Below are positions 54,706 to 64,000 of a DNA stretch of 64,000 nucleotides, one piece after another; within the stretch, counting starts at the first letter, position 1; every line of letters begins with the position of its first letter. The notes under the pieces are model-generated. The model worked only from the letters and a program-made list of their open reading frames with translations. It was not told the origin of the DNA and searched no databases. The stretch covers positions 993,501 to 1,057,500 of the forward strand of contig NZ_CP047080.1 of the NCBI RefSeq assembly GCF_030408595.1, written 5' to 3'. Made by a program: the position numbers and the translations under genes. Origin of the DNA: Corynebacterium canis. GTDB lineage: Bacteria > Actinomycetota > Actinomycetes > Mycobacteriales > Mycobacteriaceae.

Positions 54706-54782
54706 CAGGCAGATCTGACAGGGCAAGTTCGGCGTCCTGCGGAAACACCACCAACCGGCGGCCGCCGTGTCGAATCTGCCTG
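54706..54782 (-). repeat. Repeat element E2, copy 3 (77 bp, inverted)
   Basis: It starts CAGGCAGATCTGACAGGG and ends GTGTCGAATCTGCCTG on the plus strand. On the minus strand it shares TTTCCGCAGGACGCCGAA with copy 1. Its orientation relative to the flanking E1 copies is the same as in the other loci. Confidence 0.75.
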
Positions 54783-54879
54783 AGCGCGGGAGAGTGGCAG
54801 CCGATTTCACTGCTCCAAATCACCAAAGCGCCGATCGGTTGGACACAACCTCCCTGCCGCCGGTTGTGGCCGAGGTGCC

Positions 54880-54988
54880 GATGGGTTGTGCGCAACCGCT
54901 GACCTGGGCTCGTCTTTCTATTCTTCATTCGGGGGTCTTACGAAGAAATTCCGGACGATCGCAGGTCAACGGCTGCACACAACCTATC
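54880..54988 (-). repeat. Short repeat element E1s, copy 6 (109 bp, inverted)
   Basis: Both long terminal inverted repeats are kept, but the central 72 bases of the long form are missing, so it folds as a single hairpin. Deletion between the two similar internal halves of E1 would give exactly this form. Confidence 0.8.
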
Positions 54989-55066
54989 GGCAGGCAGGGG
55001 CCAGCGGAACTTCCCAGACGATGAGGGTTGAGCTTCGCGAAATGAACCCGTCGTCCTGCCCTGATT

Positions 55067-55143
55067 CAGGCAGATCCGACAGGGCAAGTTCGGTGTCCTG
55101 CGGAAACACCGTCCCGCGCACCTCAACATGTCACATCTGCCTG
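55067..55143 (-). repeat. Repeat element E2, copy 4 (77 bp, inverted)
   Basis: The ends CAGGCAGATCCGACAGGG and TGTCACATCTGCCTG match the family. A further half-end (AGATCTGCCTCAGGCAGAT) lies at about 55203-55221. From 55222 to 55372 there is a GC-rich stretch with short CCCGAGTA repeats and no gene. Confidence 0.75.
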
Positions 55144-55372
55144 GCTGCGCAGGATCTGCCTTGGTTTCAAAGCGGATTATCCTGGGGAAATGCAGCCCGC
55201 GCTAGATCTGCCTCAGGCAGATTTGCACGTGGCTGGTAGCAATAGTGCAGCAATTGGGTGGGATCGTATGCGACGCGTCCCGTTTTGCCCCGCCCCAAGT
55301 ACCGCGCGTACCCCGAGTGCCCCGCCCCGAGTACCCCGAGTACCCCGGGCCCTGCGAAACGCTAGCGAGACG

Positions 55373-56008
55373 CTAGCGATATAGGTCGTCGTGCCGCGAG
55401 GCCGCCCGCCGTTGCCGCATCAATTCCTGCACCGTCACCTGGGAAGATTGGGATTGTGCGCGATGCGTGCGGCGGGTCCGTACCGAGGTGCGCGCCCGGC
55501 TGGCCTGCTCCGCGCGTTCCTGGTTGATTTTGCGCACCTTTTGTTGCTTGACGGCCGTCCGGCGAACCGCACGTACTTGCGCATTGCGCGCCAGCAGCCA
55601 GCGCGCGAAGGCAATCACCACGGTAATCACCGTCACCGTCATCAGGAATGGGAATTGTTCCGTCAGGGGATACACGGCCGTAATGATCTCCGTGCGCGTG
55701 ATCGGCCCATCCGCTCCGGGAAGCATCCGCCCCACCAGCCACGCCGTAATTGGCATGGCCACCCCGAACGCAAATGGCAGCTGCGCCGTGGTGATAAACA
55801 GCCCGCGCGGCTCCACGAACAGCACCGCCACGATGGCGCCGGCCGCGAAGCACCACAAGAATTCCGCGCCGAGCTCCTTAAAGTTCATGCTCAACAACGC
55901 GCCCGTAATAAGCGAGGCAAAGATTATCGACGTCGCGGACCACACCGGCACCCCAAAGCGGGCGGCGGCGGGGAGGCGATCAGGCGAGGTTCGATAGTGT
56001 TGAGTCAC
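55373..56008 (-). CDS. DUF6542 family membrane protein
   Basis: The 211-residue protein has a short N-terminal tail and four predicted membrane helices between about residues 18 and 140 (VWSATSIIFASLITGALLSM, FLWCFAAGAIVAVLFV and others). A very basic, Arg/Gln-rich C-terminal tail of 70 residues follows. This matches the actinobacterial DUF6542 family found near ispH and ychF. Function is unknown; the tail may bind nucleic acid or lipid head groups. Confidence 0.82.
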   Translation of the reverse strand: MTQHYRTSPDRLPAAARFGVPVWSATSIIFASLITGALLSMNFKELGAEFLWCFAAGAIVAVLFVEPRGLFITTAQLPFAFGVAMPITAWLVGRMLPGADGPITRTEIITAVYPLTEQFPFLMTVTVITVVIAFARWLLARNAQVRAVRRTAVKQQKVRKINQERAEQASRARTSVRTRRTHRAQSQSSQVTVQELMRQRRAASRHDDLYR

Positions 56009-56028
56009 GGGGCGTTATTCTACCGGGG

Positions 56029-57324
56029 TCAGGAGCGAAATACATGTAGGATATCTTGCAATCTGGATAAGCTGGGGGTGGCCGTGTCTTCGCGCCGCGC
56101 CGCCCGCATTTTCCGGCCGGCTTCTTCACCTTCCTGTGCGGTCAGCGAGCCCACCAACGTGGCAAATTCGATGTCCGCCGCGCGTTTCTCCCCAGAGCGC
56201 AGTGCGATCAGGTCGCTCAAGTAGCGCAGCAGCACCGCCAGCATCGCCGCCGTGGGCACCGCCAAGAACGCGCCGATAATACCGAACAAACTTCCGCCCA
56301 AGGTCACCGAAATCAAAATGACCACCGGATGCAGGTTCATCGCCCGCGATTGCACCATCGGTTGCAGGATATTGCCCTCCAATTGCTGCACCAGGATCAC
56401 CAGGCCGAGGACCAGGAAGGCGGTGGTGGTCCCGTGGGACACAAAGGCGATCATTACGGCCAATGCGCCCGCAACTACCGCACCCACGATGGGGATAAAC
56501 CCCGCGATAAAGGTCAATGTGCCCAACGCCAAGGCCATGGGGACGCCGAGCAATGCCAGCCCAAGGCCGATAAACACGGCGTCGACAAACGACACGAGTG
56601 CCTGAGCGCGAATAAACCCCGCCAACGTAATCCACGCGCGGGTAAACAACTCCGTCAGATGCCAGCCGACCCGGCGGCCCGTCACCTCACGCAACCAGGG
56701 CATAAACCGCGGCCCGTCCTTGAGGAAGAAAAACGTGAGCACCAAGACGATACCGATGGTGACTAGCACCGAAGACGCCACGCCCAAACCCGCGAACAGC
56801 TCGCCGGCGATCGTGCCGGATTGCTGCTGCAGCCAAGTCGCGGCGTCGGAAAACCAGCCGTTTAGATCCTCGCCATTGATATGCAGCGGCGGGCCCTGCA
56901 ACCACAATTGCAGGCGCTGCACACCCTCGAAGGCCTGGAAAAACAACGTCTGCGATTGGTTCACAATGCTCGGCGCGATCAAACCGATCAGCCCGCCGAA
57001 AAACGCGAGCGTGCCCAGGATCGTAATAATCGCCGACAACGCGGGCGGCACCCCGCGGCGCTGCATCCAGCCGGTGGGCGTCCACAGCACCGAAGACAAG
57101 ATCAAAGCGATGAAGATGGGGAGCAGGCCGCGCCAAAACTTACTCATGACGTACCACGTCACCCACGACGTGGCCGCGATCACAAGCAGGCGCAGGCACC
57201 ACCAGGTGAAGGTTTTCATGCCTTCGGCGATGACTTCGAACCGGTCAATCGAGTCATGCGCCTCCAGCTCCTGAAACGCCTGGGTGGCCTCGCCCCGGAA
57301 ATCCTTATCGTTCACGCTATCCAT
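56029..57324 (-). CDS. AI-2E family transporter
   Basis: The 431-residue protein has about eight membrane helices of the AI-2E/PerM family. WTPTGWMQRRGVPPALSAI lies near the second helix pair, and the conserved late segment GFIPIVGAVVAGALAVMIA and NILQPMVQSRAMNLHPVVI are diagnostic. Members export autoinducer-2 or act as sodium/proton antiporters. The long soluble N-terminus (first 40 residues) and a polar C-terminus face the cytoplasm. It is 20 bases upstream of the DUF6542 gene and likely co-transcribed. Confidence 0.9.
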   Translation of the reverse strand: MDSVNDKDFRGEATQAFQELEAHDSIDRFEVIAEGMKTFTWWCLRLLVIAATSWVTWYVMSKFWRGLLPIFIALILSSVLWTPTGWMQRRGVPPALSAIITILGTLAFFGGLIGLIAPSIVNQSQTLFFQAFEGVQRLQLWLQGPPLHINGEDLNGWFSDAATWLQQQSGTIAGELFAGLGVASSVLVTIGIVLVLTFFFLKDGPRFMPWLREVTGRRVGWHLTELFTRAWITLAGFIRAQALVSFVDAVFIGLGLALLGVPMALALGTLTFIAGFIPIVGAVVAGALAVMIAFVSHGTTTAFLVLGLVILVQQLEGNILQPMVQSRAMNLHPVVILISVTLGGSLFGIIGAFLAVPTAAMLAVLLRYLSDLIALRSGEKRAADIEFATLVGSLTAQEGEEAGRKMRAARREDTATPSLSRLQDILHVFRS

Positions 57325-57340
57325 ATTGCCAAAGAACGCG

Positions 57341-57360
57341 AAAAGCCTCCCGAAGGAGGC
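57341..57360 (-). terminator. Terminator of metP-metS
   Basis: GCCTCC and GGAGGC form a stem with a TTCG-type loop, followed by TTTT on the minus strand, just after the metS stop. Confidence 0.8.
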
Positions 57361-57369
57361 CCGCTTGTT

Positions 57370-57540
57370 TTAGTGATCGTGTTCGTGTGAGATCAACACA
57401 TCATCGGTAGCGTATTCCGAGGTGCCCAGTTCGCCGGACATTTCGTCCGGGTTGCGGCGCAACGCCAAGATGCTCACGATGAGGCCACCCCAGATCACCA
57501 CGATAAACAGGACCATCATCATAATTGCGATGCCACTCAT
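57370..57540 (-). CDS. metS: Methionine importer small subunit MetS
   Basis: The 56-residue ORF starts at ATG 57540, 18 bases after the metP stop, with GGAAAGGAAGAG before it. It has a single membrane helix (IAIMMMVLFIVVIWGGLIVS) and a soluble tail rich in acidic and His residues. In C. glutamicum the small MetS protein is required with MetP for sodium-coupled methionine uptake. Its size, topology and position fit. Confidence 0.88.
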   Translation of the reverse strand: MSGIAIMMMVLFIVVIWGGLIVSILALRRNPDEMSGELGTSEYATDDVLISHEHDH

Positions 57541-57558
57541 TGCTCTTCCTTTCCGGGG

Positions 57559-59184
57559 TTAGCTCAGGCCGTTGGTGTCGGTGTACTGCTCGGCGGCGAA
57601 ACCGGCGGCGCGGCGCGGGGTGTACTTTCGGGGACGATCGATCGTGCGTTCGCTATCGGGGTCGACGCCGAAGTCCGAGCCGGGCGGGCCGATCAGGCTG
57701 GTGCCGTTCTGCCACGGGATCAACGCCAGCAGCAGCGAGGACACGCCGATCACCGCCAGCACGCCCCAGCCATACCAGCCGAGCTGGGACATCGAATAGC
57801 CCTCGTACGGTTCCCGGATCAGGCTAATAAGCTCCTGCAACAGGGTGTAGCCCAGCACGATGGTGGTCACATTGACCACGCAGATGCGCCACACCGTGCC
57901 CACCTTAAACGAAGACACCGCATTGAGGTGCAGGGAGAACTCGTCGATGCGGCGCATGACCCAGTCCAGCAGCACGATGGTGATCAGCGCGACGGAAACG
58001 ATGCCGATCTGGTTGGTGTACTTATCCATGATATCCAGCGTGACCAGCGCGGAGGTGGTGGAAAACAGCGCCAGCGACAGCAGGCCCATGACCACACCCA
58101 CGGCGATGGCGGTGGATTTGCGCGGCAGGTTCAGCTTGTCCTTCACCGCGGAAACAACAACCTCCAGCAGGGAGAACAGCGAGGTAAAGCCGGCGATGGT
58201 CAGGCTGCCGAAGAACAACACGCCGAAGATCGGGCCCAGCGCCATCTGATTGATAATGGTGGGGAAGGCGAAGAACGCTAGGCCGATACCGGAGGTGGCA
58301 ACGTCCTGCACCTCGGTGTTTTGCTGGAAGGCCATAAAGCCCAGGGCCGCGAACACGCCGATGCCCGCCAGCACCTCGAAGGAGGAGTTTGCAAAGGCGG
58401 TGACCAGGCCCGTGCCGGTCAGGTTCGTGCGGGGCTTCAGGTAGGACGAATACGTCAACATAATGCCGAAACCGACGGACAAGGAGAAGAAGATCTGGCC
58501 GTACGCCGCCACCCACACGCTCGGATTGGACAGCGCGCCCCAATCGGGCGTGAAGAAGGCGTTCAGGCCCGCCGCCGCACCCGGCAGGAACAGCGCCTGC
58601 AGCACCACGATGATAAATAGCGCGGTCAGGATCGGCATAAAGATCTTGGACACCTTGCCGATGCCTTCGTCCACACCCATGGCCAGGACCACGATCGCCA
58701 GCACCCACACCAGCGCCAGCGCCACGGCGATCTGCGGCACGATGGAGAAGGAGAAGGTGACGGAGGGGTCCATCTGCAGGAAGTCCTTGAGGAAGTAGTC
58801 CTGCGGGTTATCGCCCCACGCCATATTGAAGGATTTCACCGTGTACAGGCCGGCCCATGCGATAATGGCGGCGTAGTAGATGGTGATAAAGAAGGAGATG
58901 CCTACCTGCACCCAGCCGATGGGTTCCGCCCAGGATTTCACGCGACGGAACACCAGCGGGGCGGAGCCGCGGAAGCGGTGGCCCAGGGTGTAGTCGAGGA
59001 AGAGCAGGGGGATACCTGCGGTCAGTAGCGCCACCAGATAGGGGACAAGGAACGCGCCGCCGCCGTTATCATAAGCGACGTATGGGAAGCGCCAAATATT
59101 TCCGAGGCCGACCGCGGAGCCGATGGCGGCGAGCAGGAACGCGATGCGGGTGGAAAATACTTCGCGACGAGGTGATTCAGCCAT
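57559..59184 (-). CDS. metP: Sodium-coupled methionine importer MetP (NSS family)
   Basis: The 541-residue transporter belongs to the neurotransmitter:sodium symporter family. Helix 1 reads LAAIGSAVGLGNIWRFPYVA, with the conserved unwound GLGNIWRFP substrate/sodium site, and about twelve helices follow. Paired with metS, it corresponds to the MetPS methionine (and alanine) importer of C. glutamicum. The upstream region carries a palindrome at 59299. No MetR or McbR gene is close. Confidence 0.92.
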   Translation of the reverse strand: MAESPRREVFSTRIAFLLAAIGSAVGLGNIWRFPYVAYDNGGGAFLVPYLVALLTAGIPLLFLDYTLGHRFRGSAPLVFRRVKSWAEPIGWVQVGISFFITIYYAAIIAWAGLYTVKSFNMAWGDNPQDYFLKDFLQMDPSVTFSFSIVPQIAVALALVWVLAIVVLAMGVDEGIGKVSKIFMPILTALFIIVVLQALFLPGAAAGLNAFFTPDWGALSNPSVWVAAYGQIFFSLSVGFGIMLTYSSYLKPRTNLTGTGLVTAFANSSFEVLAGIGVFAALGFMAFQQNTEVQDVATSGIGLAFFAFPTIINQMALGPIFGVLFFGSLTIAGFTSLFSLLEVVVSAVKDKLNLPRKSTAIAVGVVMGLLSLALFSTTSALVTLDIMDKYTNQIGIVSVALITIVLLDWVMRRIDEFSLHLNAVSSFKVGTVWRICVVNVTTIVLGYTLLQELISLIREPYEGYSMSQLGWYGWGVLAVIGVSSLLLALIPWQNGTSLIGPPGSDFGVDPDSERTIDRPRKYTPRRAAGFAAEQYTDTNGLS

Positions 59185-59284
59185 GGTCGGCCTTTCCGTC
59201 GATGGTATGGATACCGGTAGAAAACTTACAGAACTTCGCAGCGAAACTCAGGAAATTCCGAAAATCATCTCACGCTGTGGGCAG

Positions 59285-59313
59285 ATATTAGCATAGCGTT
59301 CCATATATTGGAA
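59285..59313 (-). promoter_or_regulatory. Promoter and palindrome upstream of metP
   Basis: TTCCATATATTGGAA (59299-59313) is a TTCCA-N5-TGGAA dyad. On the minus strand a TAATAT -10 (59285-59290) lies just downstream of it, so a protein bound to the dyad would overlap the -35 region. Confidence 0.4.
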
Positions 59314-59332
59314 TACATTTGGGTGGCGGAAC

Positions 59333-61120
59333 TCACTCTCCGCGGAGTTTCCGCTGCTCAAGCACCCAATCGGCGTACCCTTGCACACCTGCGGGGAGGG
59401 TAGGGAAGATGCGGTCCCGCCCCACACGATCGATCACACCGGCGTCTTCAAACTGCCGAAACAGCTCCCGTTTGACCCGCGCCATGGCGAACACGATGCC
59501 GCGCCGTTTTAATTGCTTTCGCAGCTCATTCACAGCGTCGATAGCCGTCAGATCAATCTCCACGTTCGCCTCGGCGTTGAGCAAAAACCACCGCACGCGG
59601 GAGGGCGCGGCGTCGATAGCCGCCAAAGCGCGCGTAACAAAGTCGTCAGCGTTTGCGAAAAACAGCGGCGAGTCATAGCGATACACCAGCAAACCAGGCA
59701 CTTGCTTTGCGACGTCGTAATCCACCACGTTGTGCATCCCCGCCAAGCCATCCACGTACCCGAGCACCCCATCGTTAGGCTTGGTCAGGCGGCGCAGCAG
59801 ATCAATAATGCTCAATGCCACGGCGATGGCGATCCCCTCCAGGACGCCCAGCGTGGCCACCGCGACGGCCGTAGTGAGCGCCAACAATAGCTCGCTAGTG
59901 CGAAACCTTGCGATGCGAATCCATTCACCCGGATCGATCAGCTTCCCCGCCGCCACGATCACGATCGCGCCAAGCGACGCCGCCGGGAAATGCGATAGCG
60001 CGGGCGCCAAAAACAGCAGGGTGAGCACCACCGCGGCGGCGGCAACCAGCGAATACACTTGCGTCCGCGCGTGCATCACCCGCGCCAGCACCGTCCGGCT
60101 CCCGCTGGAACTCACCGGGAACCCGCCGGTAAGGCCCGTACCGATATTCACCAGGCCCAACGCCAAACGCTCCTGGTTCGCATCGATGCGCGGCTCCTTG
60201 CCCCGGCGAAACGCGCGCGCCGTCAGCATATTGTCCGAATACGCCACCACCGTGATCCCGATCGCCGCATTGAGCAACGCCACCACATTGATATCGCCAA
60301 GCGCGGGCAGGCCCAAGTTCGGCACCCCGCGGGGCAGCTCCCCGATGACCTTGACGCCCTGCTCATCCAGGCCCGCGGCCCACACGATTGCCGTGGAAAC
60401 CACGATCACAATGAGCGGGGCCGGCCAGGTTGGCAAAAACCGAAACAATAAGACTAGGGCCACAATGCATCCCGCCGCCAAGAGCAATGTGGGCAGGTGC
60501 GCTTCCCCTAGGCGTCGGACTAGGTCCCAGGCGGCCACCAGGTCATGATCGCCCCGCGCATCAATCTTGGTGATGGTGTCCAGCTGGCTGAGCACCATCA
60601 ACACGGCCACGCCCGCCAGATAGCCGACCAGCACCGGTTTCGAAAGAAATTCCGAGATAAAGCCCAGCCGCATAATAAAACCCACGATCGCGACCGCGCC
60701 TACCGTTAGCGCCAATAAGGCCGCCATCTGCGCGGTCCGTTCCGCATTCGCGTTCGGTCCCGCCAGCGCCGCGATACCCGCGGCCGTCATCAATGCCGTC
60801 GTGGACTCCGGGCCCACCGACATGCACCGCGAAGTCCCCACAAACGCATACAGAACCAACGGAACAATCGCCGACCACAGGCCAACCACCGGCGGCAACC
60901 CGGCGATCGTGGCATACGCCATGACCTGGGGCACTAGGTAAGCTGCGACGGTGATGCCAGCCAGGACGTCGAAACGCAACCAGCGACGCTGATAGCCCCG
61001 CAAAACCGCAAACCCCACAGCGCTCTGGGCGCGCGCAGGAGGATTCGGCTCCCCGCCGCCGAGCGAAGACATCAAATCTCGAATAGGCCCAGGTGGGCCC
61101 GAAGGCACGCCGCTATCCAT
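59333..61120 (-). CDS. SulP family anion transporter with STAS domain
   Basis: The 595-residue protein has a membrane domain of about 10-14 helices with the family signature AGITVAAYLVPQVMAYATIAGL and VGPESTTALMTA. A C-terminal STAS domain (about residues 480-590) contains AEANVEIDLTAIDAVNELRK. Members carry sulfate, bicarbonate or dicarboxylates; no carbonic anhydrase or cys gene adjoins, so the substrate is open. It is divergent from ychF. Confidence 0.92.
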   Translation of the reverse strand: MDSGVPSGPPGPIRDLMSSLGGGEPNPPARAQSAVGFAVLRGYQRRWLRFDVLAGITVAAYLVPQVMAYATIAGLPPVVGLWSAIVPLVLYAFVGTSRCMSVGPESTTALMTAAGIAALAGPNANAERTAQMAALLALTVGAVAIVGFIMRLGFISEFLSKPVLVGYLAGVAVLMVLSQLDTITKIDARGDHDLVAAWDLVRRLGEAHLPTLLLAAGCIVALVLLFRFLPTWPAPLIVIVVSTAIVWAAGLDEQGVKVIGELPRGVPNLGLPALGDINVVALLNAAIGITVVAYSDNMLTARAFRRGKEPRIDANQERLALGLVNIGTGLTGGFPVSSSGSRTVLARVMHARTQVYSLVAAAAVVLTLLFLAPALSHFPAASLGAIVIVAAGKLIDPGEWIRIARFRTSELLLALTTAVAVATLGVLEGIAIAVALSIIDLLRRLTKPNDGVLGYVDGLAGMHNVVDYDVAKQVPGLLVYRYDSPLFFANADDFVTRALAAIDAAPSRVRWFLLNAEANVEIDLTAIDAVNELRKQLKRRGIVFAMARVKRELFRQFEDAGVIDRVGRDRIFPTLPAGVQGYADWVLEQRKLRGE

Positions 61121-61152
61121 AGCACGAGCCTAGCTGCAAACTGGAAGGTTGA

Positions 61153-61158
61153 TAGGAT
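61153..61158 (+). promoter_or_regulatory. Leaderless -10 (TAGGAT) of ychF
   Basis: TAGGAT lies eight bases before the GTG at 61167. Confidence 0.45.
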
Positions 61159-61166
61159 CAAAACCC

Positions 61167-62252
<1,086 letters not shown>

Positions 62253-62319
62253 AGGTTGGCGCTCTAGCGGCTGCTCTACTAGTGGTTGCCTGGGGCAGTT
62301 ATAGTAAGAAGCAATCGAT

Positions 62320-62373
62320 CCCCTCCCAAGCCTCTCAAAGAAGCTCAAATGGGAGGGGCCGCTTTCTTTTTTG
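62320..62373 (+). terminator. Terminator of ychF
   Basis: The perfect nine-base stem CCCCTCCCA/TGGGAGGGG encloses a 21-base loop and is followed by CTTTCTTTTTT. Confidence 0.8.
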
Positions 62374-62910
62374 AGGTGTCCCGTTTGAAGGCGAGTCTGC
62401 GGGCGCTAGTTCTCTAGCCGCTAGGAGCGTTAACTAGGCGGTGCGGTCAGCCGTGTGCAGATGTGCCTGAGGCAGATCCTGCGCGGCCGCGTTTTCCCAG
62501 GAAAATCCGGCCCGAAAGCAAGGCAGATCCTGCGCGGCAAGGCAGATCGTACAGGGGCGTGAGGTGTGGGCTCTGGCGGTGCGGAATCGATGTCGTATGC
62601 AACGTTGTTGAAGGCGGTCAATACCGAGGGCTTATCTGGGAATCGATGACCTGACATTTCAAGCTATAGTTCTTGCCCGAGTTGTGAAGCCAAGAGTAAA
62701 GTACCGCCTGTCATGGCTGACCTGGGTAGCAATTCCGTGAGCAGCTCTGGAATCACAAAGGCGTCGACGCGCCGAAGGTCTACTCCCGTTATGCGAGCGT
62801 TTAGTTAGCCCGCGAGACTGCGCCAAGCCCCAGATTGTGTTCGACAGGTTATAGGATTACTGGCAAAACTAGTAATATCCATGAATTAAAACTCACCCTT
62901 GGAGACTCCC
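62374..62910 (+). other. Gene-free interval with E2-like fragments
   Basis: I find no gene in these bases. At 62461-62550 are fragments related to E2 ends (CAGATGTGCCTGAGGCAGATC) and two copies of AAGGCAGATCCTGCGCGGC-like sequence. From about 62640 base composition falls and the sequence is unremarkable up to the ribosome binding site (GGAG) of the next gene. Confidence 0.5.
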
Positions 62911-63270
62911 ATGTCAGACATTGACAACGCTAATATCCCACCATGCCCAGAGTGCGGCAGCGAGTACACCTATGAATCCGGTACTTCCATTATCTGCCCG
63001 ATGTGCGGCTACGAGTGGGTGCCGGGTGAGGCAGAATCGGAGGCCGCTGCGTCCTTGGTTAAAGATGCCGTTGGTAATGTGCTTGCTGACGGCGATAGCG
63101 TCTCCATCATCAAGAGCCTGAAAGTCAAGGGTGGCAGCGACATCAAGATTGGCACCAAGGTTACGGGAATTCGTCTGTTGGCGGAACCAGTAAACGGCCA
63201 TGATATTGAGGCCAAGGTTCTGGGAGCCGGGCAGATGTACCTGAAATCGAGCGTAGTGAAGAAGGTGTAG
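62911..63270 (+). CDS. PhnA/YjdM family zinc-ribbon protein
   Basis: The ATG at 62911, seven bases after GGAG, gives 119 residues. An N-terminal zinc ribbon has two CxxC pairs, CPECGSEYTY and CPMCGYEW. The C-terminal SH3-like barrel reads VLADGDSVSIIKSLKVKGG and IKIGTKVTGIRL, typical of PhnA/YjdM. Despite its historical name the family has no proven role in phosphonate use. No phn genes are near. Confidence 0.92.
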   Translation: MSDIDNANIPPCPECGSEYTYESGTSIICPMCGYEWVPGEAESEAAASLVKDAVGNVLADGDSVSIIKSLKVKGGSDIKIGTKVTGIRLLAEPVNGHDIEAKVLGAGQMYLKSSVVKKV

Positions 63271-63360
63271 AGCTCCGTGGGTTTGCTTCTGGGGGAAGAA
63301 TTGAGCTGGCAGCGCATGCTTCGTCTGCGCCTGCTCGTCGACGCGCGGCGGTGATTTGAC

Positions 63361-64000
63361 ATGGCCGCATTTCCCCAGCCCTGGTCGTACCCGAAGGTTA
63401 AAGCGATCGCAGACGTACTCGCCGACACTAACGAGGGTTTGACTCGCCGCGAGATTGGCGAACTGCTCCATCGCTTGGGCATGGAGGATCCGAGCCCGTC
63501 GAAGAGCAAACGCGACCGGCTGGCCGACGTCTTCGTTGCTCGTCAAAACAAGGATCAGAGCTCGAAAGGCACTAGCACGTTCATCGAAACGGCGATGGAG
63601 CCGGTGAGGTACTACACCCAGAAAGCGGTGTTCGCTCGCCGTAAGAAACTGCTAAACGAGCGTCTCTCCCTCGTCGGAGTGCGTATCAGCGACGAAGGTA
63701 AAGTTGGCGAGGGTGCAGTTGCCCAGATCCTAGATGACGCGTCTCGCATCGCAACGTCGATCTACGATGAGCTCCGCCAACGCAAATGCTATACGTGGGT
63801 ACTCCAGTACTGCTCCGTAGAGGTTCTGAGGAAGGCATGTTCCCATGCCTGTCCGGAGGCGACCAAGAGCATCTTCGATCGCCTCCGGAGCCTGACGGGC
63901 TTGCCGAGCGACGGAGCCTCGCTCGTAGATGAAGCTTTGGCGCTCGGGAAGTCTGGCAAGCCAAAGCTCCCGATCAACTCTCTGCGCCCGCAGACCGAAA
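63361..64000 (+). CDS. TIGR02391-like (Ymh) family protein, 3' end outside the window
   Basis: An open frame runs from ATG 63361 to the window edge (213 complete codons). The N-terminal segment (IADVLADTNEGLTRREIGEL, then RDRLADVFVARQNKDQ and FIETAMEPVRYY) and the later ATKSIFDRLRSLTGL, SDGASLVDEA and INSLRPQTE match, by memory, the TIGR02391 family. Such proteins are often found in accessory regions and near defence genes; biochemical function is not established. Base composition is lower in GC than in core genes here, suggesting transfer. Confidence 0.7.
   Translation, partial: MAAFPQPWSYPKVKAIADVLADTNEGLTRREIGELLHRLGMEDPSPSKSKRDRLADVFVARQNKDQSSKGTSTFIETAMEPVRYYTQKAVFARRKKLLNERLSLVGVRISDEGKVGEGAVAQILDDASRIATSIYDELRQRKCYTWVLQYCSVEVLRKACSHACPEATKSIFDRLRSLTGLPSDGASLVDEALALGKSGKPKLPINSLRPQTE

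Overview
The window looks like chromosomal DNA of a Corynebacterium with moderately high GC. Diagnostic genes are mycothiol S-conjugate amidase (mca), the methionine importer pair metP/metS, a LysI-type lysine permease, an AraC-type RipA-like regulator preceded by a DtxR box, an efeUOB iron-uptake operon, and gene orders also known from mycobacteria (mca/DUF4307/greA, glpX/fumC/DUF4245, a TetR regulator before mfd). Many genes start 6-8 bases after a TANNNT hexamer, as expected of leaderless actinobacterial mRNAs.

Layout. 1-7 kb: the end of an ABC ATPase gene, a beta-lactamase-fold membrane protein that lacks the usual catalytic lysine, a cyclase-family hydrolase, a 58-residue Lys/Cys-rich protein, then pth, rplY, prs and glmU. 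7-12 kb: a P1B metal ATPase, an orphan endolysin-like gene (M23 peptidase plus GH25 lysozyme), repeat locus 1 and tRNA-Gln. 12-26.7 kb: TetR-mfd, efeUOB, lysI, mazG, a lytic transglycosylase, eno, ftsB-like, DUF501, ppx and an unusual tRNA-Leu(TAA). 26.8-29.1 kb: an IS3-like element sitting in one of two tandem 250-300 bp repeat units. 29.2-38.7 kb: an oxidoreductase cluster, ripA, a Bax-inhibitor-1 protein, a lipoprotein, greA, DUF4307, mca, a Z-prenyl transferase and a flavodoxin-domain protein. 38.7-39.6 kb: repeat locus 2. 39.6-54.4 kb: coaA, glyA, a membrane protein with a possible HicA-like tail, DUF5997 with a divergent LysR-like effector-domain protein, the pxpABC 5-oxoprolinase cluster with an NRAMP-fold transporter and GntR regulator, fumC, glpX, xseAB and ispH. 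54.4-55.4 kb: repeat locus 3. 55.4-64 kb: DUF6542, AI-2E transporter, metS, metP, SulP transporter, ychF, then a more accessory-looking end with a PhnA/YjdM zinc-ribbon protein and a TIGR02391-like gene cut by the window edge.

The most unusual signal is a pair of intergenic repeat families not explained by the genes. Element E1 is 181-182 bp (five copies) or 109 bp (one internally deleted copy), with long imperfect terminal inverted repeats. Element E2 is 77 bp in all four full copies, with about 15-bp inverted ends. They occur together as E1-E2-E1 in exactly three places, each between convergent transcription units. Locus 3 is inverted relative to the other two and carries a fourth E2.

Functional links: iron (efeUOB and ripA, both with DtxR-like sites), central metabolism (eno, fumC, glpX, prs), one-carbon metabolism (glyA), cell envelope (glmU, uppS, FtsB-like protein, transglycosylase), 5-oxoproline use (pxpABC, transporter and GntR regulator) and DNA repair (mfd, xseAB).
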